NCBI GenBank assembly: GCA_910586955.1
Contig: CAJUMM010000084.1
Location: 1-10,862, forward strand
From: an uncultured Lachnospiraceae bacterium
GTDB taxonomy: Bacteria; Bacillota; Clostridia; Lachnospirales; Lachnospiraceae
DNA: 10,862 nucleotides
Direction: 5' to 3'
Made by a program: the position numbers and the translations under genes. Shown one piece after another: positions 1 to 6,963 of this stretch (positions are counted from its first letter, which is position 1; the number at the start of each line of letters is the position of its first letter). The notes beneath the pieces are model-generated. The model searched no databases. It was not told where the DNA came from and was given only the letters and a program-made list of their open reading frames with translations.

Positions 1-347
1 ATTTGGGTGTTGATCCGCGCCCGCAGTACCATAAGGCTGAAGGGTTTGGTAATGTAATCGTCTGCTCCTAATTCCAGCCCTGTAACAATTTCCGTCTCCT
101 GATCCCGCGCTGTGAGAATCACCACGGGGATATTCCTATGTTCTTTTATCTCTTTTAGAAAATCCAGACCGTTTCCGTCCGGAAGGTTTAAATCCAATAT
201 CACCAGGCAAATGTCCTGGGTCTTTATGAGGTCCCTGGCCTGTTCCAAATCAAAGGCCTGCACAAAGCCGTAGCTCTCCGCTTTCAGGGCAAGGGAAATC
301 CCGTTATTTAAGGCTCTGTCATCTTCCACAACCAAAATCTTCTGCAT
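1..347 (-). CDS. OmpR-family response regulator, receiver domain (partial)
   Basis: This is the N-terminal 115 residues of a two-component response regulator; the C-terminal part, presumably a winged-helix DNA-binding domain, lies beyond the left edge. The visible part is a complete receiver domain starting MQKILVVEDD: acidic pocket E8/D9/D10, phosphoacceptor D52 in VILDLNLPDG, T79 in VILTARD, and K101 in DDYITKPF. The start at 347 is chosen over an in-frame ATG at 353 because GGAGG sits 7 nt before it but only 1 nt before the other. The GADDYITKPF segment and the upstream direct repeat favour the OmpR/PhoB subfamily. A sensor kinase gene probably follows outside the window. The stimulus cannot be deduced. 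Confidence 0.93.
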   Translation of the reverse strand, partial: MQKILVVEDDRALNNGISLALKAESYGFVQAFDLEQARDLIKTQDICLVILDLNLPDGNGLDFLKEIKEHRNIPVVILTARDQETEIVTGLELGADDYITKPFSLMVLRARINTQ

Positions 348-420
348 ATACATTCCTCCGGTTTTCCATTTCCTGTGGAAATCTTTTGTATTTCGACGTG
401 CCTTTCCGGCTGCCTTTTCC

Positions 421-475
421 AGTATAAAAGAAGATATTTGAAATGGGGTTAGGGTTTTCTTAAACTTTTCTTAAA
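421..475 (-). promoter_or_regulatory. Response-regulator promoter with 11-bp direct repeat
   Basis: Read on the minus strand, TTTAAGAAAA occurs twice (466-475 and 455-464) separated by one base, so the repeat period is 11 bp, one helical turn. That is the usual geometry of tandem half-sites for OmpR/PhoB-type regulators. A -10-like TATACT lies at 421-426; no good -35 is seen at the right spacing, and the proximal half-site ends just upstream of where -35 would be. This suits an activator-dependent, autoregulated promoter. The distal repeat overlaps the stop codon of the preceding membrane-protein gene. Confidence 0.5.
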
Positions 476-1802
476 AATACGTACTTTGCTCTTTTGGATA
501 CTGATCAAGAAGCTGCCGGACCTCCTCTTCAACCTCCTTTTGGCCTGCACTCAGAAGCTGCCGGGAAGAACGCTCCACATAAGGCGTCTGTCCGTCCCCT
601 TGAAGGCCCCGGATCTCACAGTCGTAGGCTGTAAGAACGCCAAATTCATTTAGGGTATAATGTTCTGTCACCTGTTCCGGTTTCCTTCCATCTTCGGTTT
701 CGGTTCCAAAAAAGGAAATGCCGCAGTCCTTTCTATACCGGACGGTATAGAAAGTATTCTGTCCACGGAACTCTCTGGTAATGTCTTCTATTAATAGGGG
801 ATCCTGACCCATGGTTGCCGGGGGACCTTGCCACTGGGCTTCCTCCGTGATCTCTTCCTTTACAAGATATTCCCGCTCCGGCATCCAGGTATCTTCTACG
901 GCCACATAGGCTTCGTCCCCGTCCCAGTAAAATTCCCAAAGGATCTCGGGATTTTCCGAACCTAGAAGCCGTTCATAGGAAATACCGCCGGGAGTGTACC
1001 AGTGAAGAGACCGGGCAGCTACCAGGCCACTCGGAAAATCATATACATCCGGTCCGTCTTTCAAATCCGTAAAATAGGCATACTCGGTTTTTCTGCTGTC
1101 CAGTTCCCCAAAGCGCTGCTGTCCCTTTTCTATCTCGCCCCAGAGTTCCTGGATTTCCTCAGAAGCCGTATCCCCTTTGGCTCCCCAAAAGGCTTCGTTT
1201 CTTGTATAGTAACCGGCTCCCCACATGCCCAATACCAGGAGTGCTATTACGTAGAAGGCAAATCCCAATCCGCAGATAAGGGGGATTTTATCTGAGATTC
1301 CCTTTAAAGGTTTCTCATCCTCCATCTCCAGTGCGTAGTGATAATAGGCCAGGTGACAGAGCAGCCAGTAAAAAAAGCATCCTGCGGCAAAAGAAATCCA
1401 GGGGATGGGATGCTTCCATCCAAAGAGAAAACCAAGATTCAGTACTCCCCAGATTCCTGCAGAGATTCCGGCGCCGAAAAAGGACACTTTTCCCCGGCCT
1501 CTCCTCTTTAGGCGGGGATCCGTAAGCTCCTGAATCCCATGGTAACAGTTGTAAAGAAAACGGCCGTTTTCTACCAAAATCAATACGCCCAAAAGCAGAA
1601 TCAGGGAGAAAAAGCTGCGCATGGCGCCGGACTCCATCCAGACGCCCACTTGTCCGATGAGCATTGTAACTACGTAGACCAAAAAGAGCAATGCGTAATA
1701 GCCCCAATAATATCCTTTAAATTCCAGCTGTTCCATCCGTTCGTCTGATGTGATCTGCTCCGGGTTGCAAAGGGCTTTCCATAAAATCCGCTCATCTCTC
1801 AT
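471..1802 (-). CDS. Five-helix membrane protein with large C-terminal outer domain, paired with XRE regulator
   Basis: A predicted 443-residue integral membrane protein of unknown function. Hydrophobic segments lie near residues 33-55, 63-80, 108-128, 134-154 and 173-196. They are followed by about 245 polar, acidic, aromatic-rich residues with no further membrane segment, probably outside the cell. The start at 1802 (MRDERILW) has GGAGG 8 nt upstream; an upstream in-frame ATG at 1883 would overlap the XRE gene by 47 bp and has less support. The N-terminal DER motif followed by closely spaced helices, next to a 66-residue XRE gene, recalls the DUF6773/DUF3796-type membrane proteins of Clostridia, but the long C-terminal domain is not typical of those small proteins. 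It is probably co-transcribed with the XRE gene, 34 bp away. No enzymatic motif is recognised. Confidence 0.8.
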   Translation of the reverse strand: MRDERILWKALCNPEQITSDERMEQLEFKGYYWGYYALLFLVYVVTMLIGQVGVWMESGAMRSFFSLILLLGVLILVENGRFLYNCYHGIQELTDPRLKRRGRGKVSFFGAGISAGIWGVLNLGFLFGWKHPIPWISFAAGCFFYWLLCHLAYYHYALEMEDEKPLKGISDKIPLICGLGFAFYVIALLVLGMWGAGYYTRNEAFWGAKGDTASEEIQELWGEIEKGQQRFGELDSRKTEYAYFTDLKDGPDVYDFPSGLVAARSLHWYTPGGISYERLLGSENPEILWEFYWDGDEAYVAVEDTWMPEREYLVKEEITEEAQWQGPPATMGQDPLLIEDITREFRGQNTFYTVRYRKDCGISFFGTETEDGRKPEQVTEHYTLNEFGVLTAYDCEIRGLQGDGQTPYVERSSRQLLSAGQKEVEEEVRQLLDQYPKEQSTYF

Positions 1803-1836
1803 ACATACCGCCTCCAATTCCGGTTCCGCATCCTTT

Positions 1837-2037
1837 TTATTCCTCCTGCCAGAAAAGCTCATCCAGGGTCCGGCCAAGCACATGGCAAATACTTAGGCAG
1901 AGATTTAGTGTGGGATTGTAATCCCCCCGCTCAATCATATTGATGGTCTGCCGGGAGACGCCGACCTTCCGGGCCAGTTCTTCCTGTGACAAATCCAGGC
2001 CCGCCCGGGCGGCTTTTAATTTCAGGTTTTTTGCCAT
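1837..2037 (-). CDS. Small XRE-family transcriptional regulator
   Basis: A 66-residue protein that is essentially a single Cro/C1-type helix-turn-helix domain. Residues 1-60 give the classic pattern: LKAARAGLDLSQEELARKVG, then VSRQTINMIERGDYNPTL as the recognition helix, then LCLSICHVLGRTLDELF. There is no ligand-binding or dimerisation extension. An AGAGGA ribosome site lies about 7 nt before the ATG. Such stand-alone regulators in Bacillota commonly precede a membrane-protein gene, as here, and repress their own operon. The perfect palindrome over the -35 of its promoter is the likely operator. Function beyond DNA binding is unknown. Confidence 0.93.
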   Translation of the reverse strand: MAKNLKLKAARAGLDLSQEELARKVGVSRQTINMIERGDYNPTLNLCLSICHVLGRTLDELFWQEE

Positions 2038-2086
2038 GTATGGTTCCTCTTATTCTCTTGGGGCTGTAGCTGCTTTCTCTATGTTC

Positions 2087-2126
2087 ATCATACTATGCGC
2101 ATGACATTTTGTCAAATATATTTGAC
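2087..2126 (-). promoter_or_regulatory. Strong sigma-A promoter with palindromic operator for the XRE operon
   Basis: On the minus strand TTGACA (2110-2115) and TATGAT (2087-2092) are separated by exactly 17 bp, a near-consensus vegetative promoter. The perfect 16-bp palindrome GTCAAATATATTTGAC (2111-2126) overlaps the -35 box, so a bound repressor would block RNA polymerase. The encoded XRE protein is the obvious candidate for binding it. Confidence 0.75.
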
Positions 2127-2182
2127 TAAAAATTGCATCCATTCACCTAATATACTTTAAGGGCCAGTCCAAAGACCTGTCG

Positions 2183-2890
2183 TCACTTCCTCCTCATCCC
2201 CCGTATCCGCTCCTTCGTCTGCCCATCCACCCGGTAAGATTCCGTAATCTTCTGCAGGGCCTTATTATAGGTCCAGTCATCCAGACGGTTCTCCTTGAGA
2301 TAACGGAAGGTCTCCTCCGGGAATTTAACAAAATAGACGGAAACAGCCCAGGCCAGAGCCATGCGCACATAGTAAGCCTCATGGGTAACTCCATCAAAGA
2401 CTGCAAAGGAACGCTCCAGATAGGACTGCTCCGCAAAATAGCCCAGCATCATCACAAGGGCAAAGCGGATCTCGTATTCCCGGCCGGAATCCAGGCAGGG
2501 TTTCAGAAATTCCCACATTTCCTCCCTGTGCCTGGCCGTATCTTTTAGGGAACCGCAGAAAACATCGCAGACTGCCCAGTTGTTAATTCTGGGAAGAAAC
2601 TCCTGTATCAGAGCCAGCCGCTTCTCAAAATCCACCTTTGCACAGCCGATGACCAGGCCCTGAAGCATATCTTTCTCGTACCATTCCCGGTTGTTTTCCA
2701 GAAGAAAAGCCTCCCAGTCTCCCCGGGCAATTTCCTTTGCCAGCTTCCGGAGGGCAGGCACCCGCACCCCCAGAATATTGTCTATGCCAGGCAGCAGTTT
2801 ACTGTGAAATTCCCGGTAACCGGGGTCCGCCAGTTCCAAAAGCCGGGCCCGGATCTCTTCTTGTGTCAGTGGTTTCTTTTCTTCTGCCAT
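2183..2890 (-). CDS. AlkD-type DNA alkylation repair protein (HEAT-like glycosylase)
   Basis: A 235-residue all-helical protein of the AlkD family (DNA alkylation repair, HEAT-like repeats). Family members remove positively charged alkylpurines such as 3-methyladenine and 7-methylguanine from DNA. The catalytic triad of the Bacillus cereus enzyme (Trp109, Asp113, Trp187) seems preserved as W105 and D109 in NNWAVCDVF and W181 in MALAWAVSVYF; R142 in EIRFALVMM is the likely equivalent of Arg148. The start at 2890 has GGAGG 7 nt upstream, inside the end of the alkyltransferase gene, with which it overlaps by 25 bp, so translation is likely coupled. It is the last gene of the run. The length is usual for the family. 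Confidence 0.92.
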   Translation of the reverse strand: MAEEKKPLTQEEIRARLLELADPGYREFHSKLLPGIDNILGVRVPALRKLAKEIARGDWEAFLLENNREWYEKDMLQGLVIGCAKVDFEKRLALIQEFLPRINNWAVCDVFCGSLKDTARHREEMWEFLKPCLDSGREYEIRFALVMMLGYFAEQSYLERSFAVFDGVTHEAYYVRMALAWAVSVYFVKFPEETFRYLKENRLDDWTYNKALQKITESYRVDGQTKERIRGMRRK

Positions 2891-3390
2891 CTTGCACCCT
2901 CCAGTTTCAGCAGGTATTCCTTGATATCCAGGGCCTTATTGGCTCCCGCATAGCCGGTGAGGCTTCCATCCGCTCCGATCACCCGGTGGCAGGGGACAAT
3001 AATAGGAACGGGATTGCAGCGGTTGGCCATGCCTACGGCCCGGAATCCCTGCGGGCATCCCACGGCGGCGGCTACTTCCTTGTAGCTGCGTGTCTCCCCG
3101 TAGGGAATGTCCAAAAGGGCGTTCCAATCCCGGAGCTGGAAATCCGTGCCCTTGAGGGATAAGGGCAGATCAAACTTTTTTCGTTTGCCTGCAAAGTACT
3201 CCGAAAGCTGCTCCTTTGCCAGGCGCAGCACTTCCGTCTCCTCCTCACAAATATCCGAAGCTTCCGCCGTTCTCCCAAAAGAGAGGCGGCACAGGCCCTT
3301 TTCATCTGCCACAAGCTCCAGCTCCCCCACCGGGGTAGAAAGATAGGTTTTTCTCTTACTCAAAATAGTTTGTGCTTCTTGCCTCGTCAT
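2866..3390 (-). CDS. Methylated-DNA-[protein]-cysteine S-methyltransferase
   Basis: A 174-residue suicide repair protein that transfers alkyl groups from O6-alkylguanine (and O4-alkylthymine) in DNA to its own cysteine. The acceptor is C134 in the signature IVPCHRVIG. The upstream FRAVGMANRCNP segment carries the arginine finger R117 and N123, and YGETRSYKEVA is the usual recognition-helix region. Residues 15-80 form the variable N-terminal ribonuclease-H-like domain. It is shaped like Ogt/MGMT without an Ada regulatory domain. The ATG at 3390 overlaps the end of the phosphatase gene by 35 bp; its ribosome site (AGGAG, 13 nt upstream) is spaced rather widely, but no other good start exists. 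It overlaps the alkD-like gene, so two alkylation-repair activities are made together. Confidence 0.95.
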   Translation of the reverse strand: MTRQEAQTILSKRKTYLSTPVGELELVADEKGLCRLSFGRTAEASDICEEETEVLRLAKEQLSEYFAGKRKKFDLPLSLKGTDFQLRDWNALLDIPYGETRSYKEVAAAVGCPQGFRAVGMANRCNPVPIIVPCHRVIGADGSLTGYAGANKALDIKEYLLKLEGARWQKKRNH

Positions 3391-3997
3391 AGTAAATCAC
3401 ATTCTCCTGCCGGATAGAAATATCTCCATCCTCCACATCCAAAATCGTAACACCGCAGTTCTTATGTACGCCTCCCGTCCAGAAATCATTCAGATCCGAA
3501 ATGGTAAGGCTGCTCAAAAGTCCCTTTACCACCGCTCCGTGGCCGGAAAGGAGGACGGTCTTCTCCCGGTAATCCGGGTTTCCCGCAAGCTCCCTTAGAA
3601 ATTCCGTGGTCCGCCTGCACAGATGGGCAATGGATTCGCCTCCCTGGGGCGGCACATAATTTCCGGGCTCCTGGAAAAATTTAAGGAAATCCGGGTCCGG
3701 AATATTGTACCCTTTCCGGCTGCAGCAGTATCCCTCGTAAGGCCCGAAGGAGATTTCCCGAAGCCGCTCTTCCTCAATGATGGGAATCTTTCGCTCTCCC
3801 CGGATAATTTCCGCCGTCTGCCGGGCCCGTTTTAAAGGACTTGTAAAAATGATGTCAAAGGGAACTTCCTTAAGGCCTTCCCCGGTCAATTCCGCTACTT
3901 CAATGCCGTTTTGATTCAGGGGAATATCCGTAGCCCCCTGTAAAAGCCGTTTTGTATTCCAGTCCGTCTCTCCGTGACGGATGATATAGATCACCAT
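3356..3997 (-). CDS. Histidine phosphatase family protein (phosphoglycerate mutase-like)
   Basis: A 213-residue member of the histidine phosphatase superfamily, branch 1. The catalytic RHGETDWN is at residues 7-14 with phospho-accepting H8; R57 in SPLKRARQTAE, E81 in LREISFGPYEG, and H153 in LLSGHGAVVKG complete the active site. The start at 3997 (MVIYIIRHGE) has AAGGAG about 8 nt upstream; a longer reading from 4045 would add 16 residues with no homology look and overlap the MATE gene. The substrate cannot be told: such proteins include cofactor-dependent mutases, alpha-ribazole phosphatases and broad phosphatases, and no cobalamin genes are nearby. It lies between the exporter and the repair genes and overlaps the alkyltransferase gene. 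Confidence 0.9.
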   Translation of the reverse strand: MVIYIIRHGETDWNTKRLLQGATDIPLNQNGIEVAELTGEGLKEVPFDIIFTSPLKRARQTAEIIRGERKIPIIEEERLREISFGPYEGYCCSRKGYNIPDPDFLKFFQEPGNYVPPQGGESIAHLCRRTTEFLRELAGNPDYREKTVLLSGHGAVVKGLLSSLTISDLNDFWTGGVHKNCGVTILDVEDGDISIRQENVIYYDEARSTNYFE

Positions 3998-4038
3998 ATG
4001 CCCCGCTCCTTGTCCTATGGTTTTTTCCTGGATATATT

Positions 4039-5403
4039 TTAACATGCTTTTTTTGAAATGTCATCTGCGAATATGGCGCTGCACCGCCGAAGAAAAACTG
4101 CAGATGTTACCATAGTAAACAATTCCGCCAAGGGAACCGCAAGCCACACCCCGGTCACTCCAAAGGCTTTGGGCAAAGTCAATAAAAGCAGGAGAATCCA
4201 GCCGAAGGTCCGCAGAAAGGATAAAACTGCGGACAGCTTTCCTTTGGAAAGGGCCGTAAAGGCAGCAGAGGCAAAAATATTGATTCCGCAGAAGAGGAAG
4301 CCGAAGGGAAAAATCAGAAATCCCTCCCGGGCAATCTCATAGACCGCTGTTCCCCTCTCAGAAAACAGGCCTGCCAAGGGAGCCCCCAGGGCAAAGGTGA
4401 TTCCGAAAATCACAACAGAGAGGAGAAGAATAAACCGGACACATAAGGAACATACTTTTTTCAGGCCTTTCCGGTCCTGTTTTCCATAGCTGTAGCTGAT
4501 TACAGGGGCTGTGCCCATGGAAAATCCGATATAGAGGGTGGTGAGAAGAAACTGGGTGTAAATCATAATGGTAACGGCCGCCACCCCGTCTTCCCCCAGA
4601 AGCCCCATCATGGTCCGGTTGAAAAAGAATGTAGTCACTGCTGCCGCTCCCTGGCTGACCATCTCCGAGAAGCCGTTGGCGCAGCACTCCTTCAAGAGAG
4701 AGAAGTCCCAGACCGGTTTTTGAAACCTGAGGCTTCCCTTTCCGGCGGAAAAAAAGAACAGCCCCCCTATAGCCGGGATCAGATATCCGATCCCGGTGCC
4801 CAGGGCCGCTCCTTGGATTCCCATCCCAAGGGGAACCATAAAAATGTAGTCCAGAAGAATATTGGCAAGTCCTGCCCCCGTCCCCAGAAGCATTCCCATT
4901 CCCGGCCGTCCCGCCGTCACAATCAGGTTTTGGAATAGGACCTGGAGGATACTGGCAGGCGTAAATAAAAGCAGGAGAAACAGGTATTCCCTGCAGGAGG
5001 GAAACAAAATCCGGCTTGCCCCAAGCCCCAGGATAAGCTCATCCAGAAACACAAGCCCCAAGAGGGCAATGACAATACCCAGCAAAACACCGGCGGCCAC
5101 AATCAGCGTAAAATCCCGGCAAGCCTTTTTCTTATTTCCTGCTCCCATATCCCGGGCTGCGATGGCGCTTCCTCCTGTGGCAAGCATGGTTCCCAGGCCC
5201 ACGGTGAGGTTGATGACCGGGCAGACAATATTAAGGGCAGACAAGGCATAGGTATCTGCAAACCGGGATATAAAGACCGTGTCCGTCATGGTGTAAAGTC
5301 CCATAAACACCATAGCTAAAACAGTGGGAAAGGCAAACTTCAGCAAAGACCCCATCTCAAAATCCTGTTCCAAAGGGTTCCCAGGTTCCTGTCTCTTATT
5401 CAT
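4039..5403 (-). CDS. MATE family efflux transporter
   Basis: A 454-residue multidrug and toxic compound extrusion protein with about twelve hydrophobic segments in two similar halves. The N-half starts LLKFAFPTVLAMVFMGLYTMTD-like with a TDTVFISRF motif; the second half restarts near residue 235 with GFSEMVSQGAAAVTTFFFNR. Family proteins use a sodium or proton gradient to export cationic, often aromatic compounds. The layout resembles the MepA/DinF-like branch common in Clostridia. The ATG lies in the overlap ATGAATAA with the AraC-GNAT gene (8 nt), with GGGAGG 9 nt upstream, showing translational coupling to its likely regulator. The exported compound is unknown. Confidence 0.93.
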   Translation of the reverse strand: MNKRQEPGNPLEQDFEMGSLLKFAFPTVLAMVFMGLYTMTDTVFISRFADTYALSALNIVCPVINLTVGLGTMLATGGSAIAARDMGAGNKKKACRDFTLIVAAGVLLGIVIALLGLVFLDELILGLGASRILFPSCREYLFLLLLFTPASILQVLFQNLIVTAGRPGMGMLLGTGAGLANILLDYIFMVPLGMGIQGAALGTGIGYLIPAIGGLFFFSAGKGSLRFQKPVWDFSLLKECCANGFSEMVSQGAAAVTTFFFNRTMMGLLGEDGVAAVTIMIYTQFLLTTLYIGFSMGTAPVISYSYGKQDRKGLKKVCSLCVRFILLLSVVIFGITFALGAPLAGLFSERGTAVYEIAREGFLIFPFGFLFCGINIFASAAFTALSKGKLSAVLSFLRTFGWILLLLLTLPKAFGVTGVWLAVPLAELFTMVTSAVFLRRCSAIFADDISKKAC

Positions 5404-6265
5404 GTCTTCTTCCCTCCCCCTGCTCCTGGTATAGAATCAAGCGCTGGGTGGGATAGCCGAACTCTTCCAGCAGTTCCCCTTTTACAAATCCTAAGTTTTG
5501 AAACATTTTCCGGTAGCCGGTGTCTGCCTTGTCCCCTTCCCGGAAGGTGGTGACGGTAACGGCCGGCGTAGAAGCCAGCTCCAGAAGAGCTTTTTGGCAG
5601 AATGCTTTTGCAATGCCCTTTTTCCGGTACCGGGGATGGATCCCCAGGAAATCGATGCTTCCGGCTGTCTCCCGGAATACCATCACCCCGATGGCCCTGT
5701 GCGCAGATACATCCTTTAAAATCAAAGCCTGTCTGGCCCTGACGGCTCTTTGCAGTTCCTTTCGGTAATGCGCTTCATTCAGGCAGGGAAAGCCGTCCAC
5801 TATCAGGGGAAGGAGCGCAAGCCATGCGGGAATATCCTCTTCCTTTGCAAAGACAATATTTCTCTGCCAGTCCCGCTCCTCCCCGGAAACTTTCGGATTA
5901 TCCCAGAGGGCGTATCCTAACTGAAGTGGATAAAAGGCCTTTTCCGCCCGGTACCGGCCTGGAGATACCTTGTACATCGCTTTAAAGGCATCTGCAAAAG
6001 ACTGCTGGCTCCCGTATCCGGCCGTCAGGGCAATTTCCAGAACCGGACGGGAGGAGCCTGCCAGCTGCCTGGCTGCCTCCGTGAGACGGCGGCGCTTGAC
6101 ATAGTCATGGACAGTGAGACCTAAGGTATCCGCAAACAGACGGTGCAGGTGATATTTGGAATAGTGAGCCGCCTGGGCAATCGTTTCCAGATTTAGCTTT
6201 TCCTGGAGATGGTTTTCAATATAGTCCGCAGCCGCAGCTACGGGACACAGGGTAGTTTCCAACAT
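5396..6265 (-). CDS. AraC-type regulator fused to GNAT acetyltransferase domain
   Basis: A 289-residue two-domain protein. Residues about 8-108 are an AraC/XylS DNA-binding domain with two helix-turn-helix units: LNLETIAQAAHYSKYHLHRL and VLEIALTAGYGSQQSFADAF, ending in the usual SPGRYR. Residues about 135-280 are a GNAT fold with the acetyl-CoA loop RYRKKGIAKAFC after the strand SIDFLGIHP. The DNA-binding part therefore comes first, unlike classical AraC proteins, which have N-terminal sensing domains. The start at 6265 (MLETTLCP) follows AGGAGG at 8 nt; an ATG at 6289 lacks such a site. It is coupled to the MATE gene and probably controls it; the GNAT domain may sense or modify the inducing compound. 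That last point is inference. Confidence 0.92.
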   Translation of the reverse strand: MLETTLCPVAAAADYIENHLQEKLNLETIAQAAHYSKYHLHRLFADTLGLTVHDYVKRRRLTEAARQLAGSSRPVLEIALTAGYGSQQSFADAFKAMYKVSPGRYRAEKAFYPLQLGYALWDNPKVSGEERDWQRNIVFAKEEDIPAWLALLPLIVDGFPCLNEAHYRKELQRAVRARQALILKDVSAHRAIGVMVFRETAGSIDFLGIHPRYRKKGIAKAFCQKALLELASTPAVTVTTFREGDKADTGYRKMFQNLGFVKGELLEEFGYPTQRLILYQEQGEGRRHE

Positions 6266-6334
6266 GGTTCTTTCCTCCTTTATCCCCAATGATAACAGGA
6301 ACGTCCCCCTTGTGTTTCATCTATCTTGCGATCT

Positions 6335-6739
6335 TTACAGCAAATCCTTCCGCTCTGCCCGAAAGACGGAAAAGAAGGCCGCCGCCAGGGAAACAAATCC
6401 CATGGTAACCGTCACGGCAGATTTGGCAAGGAGCTGTGTATAAAATCCGGGAAGCCCCATATGATAATCCACGGGAAAGTCGGATGTGAGAAAGGAGGAA
6501 AAGGCTGCTATGCAGCCGTAAAGAAACAGAAATGACATGTTGGTAAACAGCTCAATAGGGGCAGAGATGGATGTATTTCCGGGAGCCGCATCGGGCACTC
6601 CCAAATCCGGGTCATTGGCAATTCCCAGGAAGGCAAAGGCAAACAGAAACAGGCCGAGTATGGCGGCCAGAATCGCGGCATTCCGGATGTAGGTTCCGAT
6701 CCGGTTTTTCTTCCATTCCAGTTTAATTAATTTCAGCAT
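6335..6739 (-). pseudogene. ABC-2 type permease, internally deleted remnant
   Basis: A 134-residue reading frame that begins like an ABC-transporter permease of the bacitracin/lantibiotic-export type (MLKLIKLEWKKNRIGTYIRN, then a first helix at about 22-41) and ends like the same kind of protein (a last helix VTVTMGFVSLAAAFFSVF, then RAERKDLL). Permeases of this kind are usually about 240 residues with six helices; here only about three hydrophobic segments remain, so roughly 100 residues seem missing from the middle, with the join somewhere near residues 83-105. The frame is open and has GGGGAGGAG upstream, so a short membrane protein could still be made. The partner ATPase is gone apart from its last codons. 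It is read here as a decaying gene; a true small membrane protein cannot be excluded. Confidence 0.6.
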
Positions 6740-6801
6740 CGGCTTTCTCCTCCCCTGTCATTTTCAAAAAAATAGTCCTCCACCAGTAAAATGTTATACA
6801 T
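6733..6801 (-). pseudogene. Response-regulator start fused to ABC ATPase end (deletion scar)
   Basis: A 22-codon ORF, too short to be found by length filters. The first nine residues, MYNILLVED, look exactly like the first strand and acidic pocket of a response regulator; the rest, EDYFFENDRGGESRC, looks like the C-terminus of a drug-export ABC ATPase (LEDYF..., then a glycine-rich tail). Its stop overlaps the permease start, as ATPase-permease pairs usually do. The simplest reading is a deletion between two similar short stretches (around TGGAGGAC) that removed most of a regulator, a sensor kinase and the ATPase. A run of six G lies 6 nt before the ATG as a ribosome site. The identity of such short fragments is an inference. 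Confidence 0.45.
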
Positions 6802-6828
6802 CCCATGCCCCCCTATCTTTCCGTTGTT

Positions 6829-6858
6829 ATTTTACCGTTCTAATTATTTTTTTGTCAA
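6829..6858 (-). promoter_or_regulatory. Sigma-A promoter of the decayed ABC operon
   Basis: On the minus strand TTGACA (6853-6858), an 18-bp A/T-rich spacer and TAAAAT (6829-6834) form a good vegetative promoter. The start of transcription would be near 6821, about 20 nt before the 22-codon remnant ORF. This suggests that the original operon promoter and first codons survived the deletion. It may now drive the shortened permease and, by read-through, the AraC-GNAT operon, which has no convincing promoter of its own in the 70 bp before it. Confidence 0.6.
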
Positions 6859-6884
6859 TCTTTTTCAAGATAAGGTATACGAAA

Positions 6885-6961
6885 CCGGACAGTCTGGATG
6901 GTATCGCAGTCCGGACGCAGGAAGGGACAAAGTTTCCATAGCTAACAGCCAAGGCGTCCGG
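6885..6961. repeat. Two overlapping, mutually exclusive hairpins after the slipin gene
   Basis: CCGGACAG (6885-6892) can pair with CAGTCCGG (6907-6914) with one mismatch, and CCGGACGC (6911-6918) pairs perfectly with GCGTCCGG (6954-6961). Both use bases 6911-6914, so only one can form at a time. The block begins 3 bp below the slipin stop codon on the minus strand. No run of T follows on the minus strand, so it is not a classic intrinsic terminator; it may stabilise or end the 3' side of the rtcB-slipin transcript. The 6859-6884 stretch shows nothing further. Confidence 0.4.
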
Positions 6962-6963
6962 CT

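Noticed and set aside
6294..6316. REP-like sequence (AACAGGAACGTCCCCCTTGT...) before the AraC-GNAT gene
   Set aside because: It recalls the GTCCCC repeats linked to REP-associated transposases, but only one imperfect copy is present and no palindrome or transposase is seen here.
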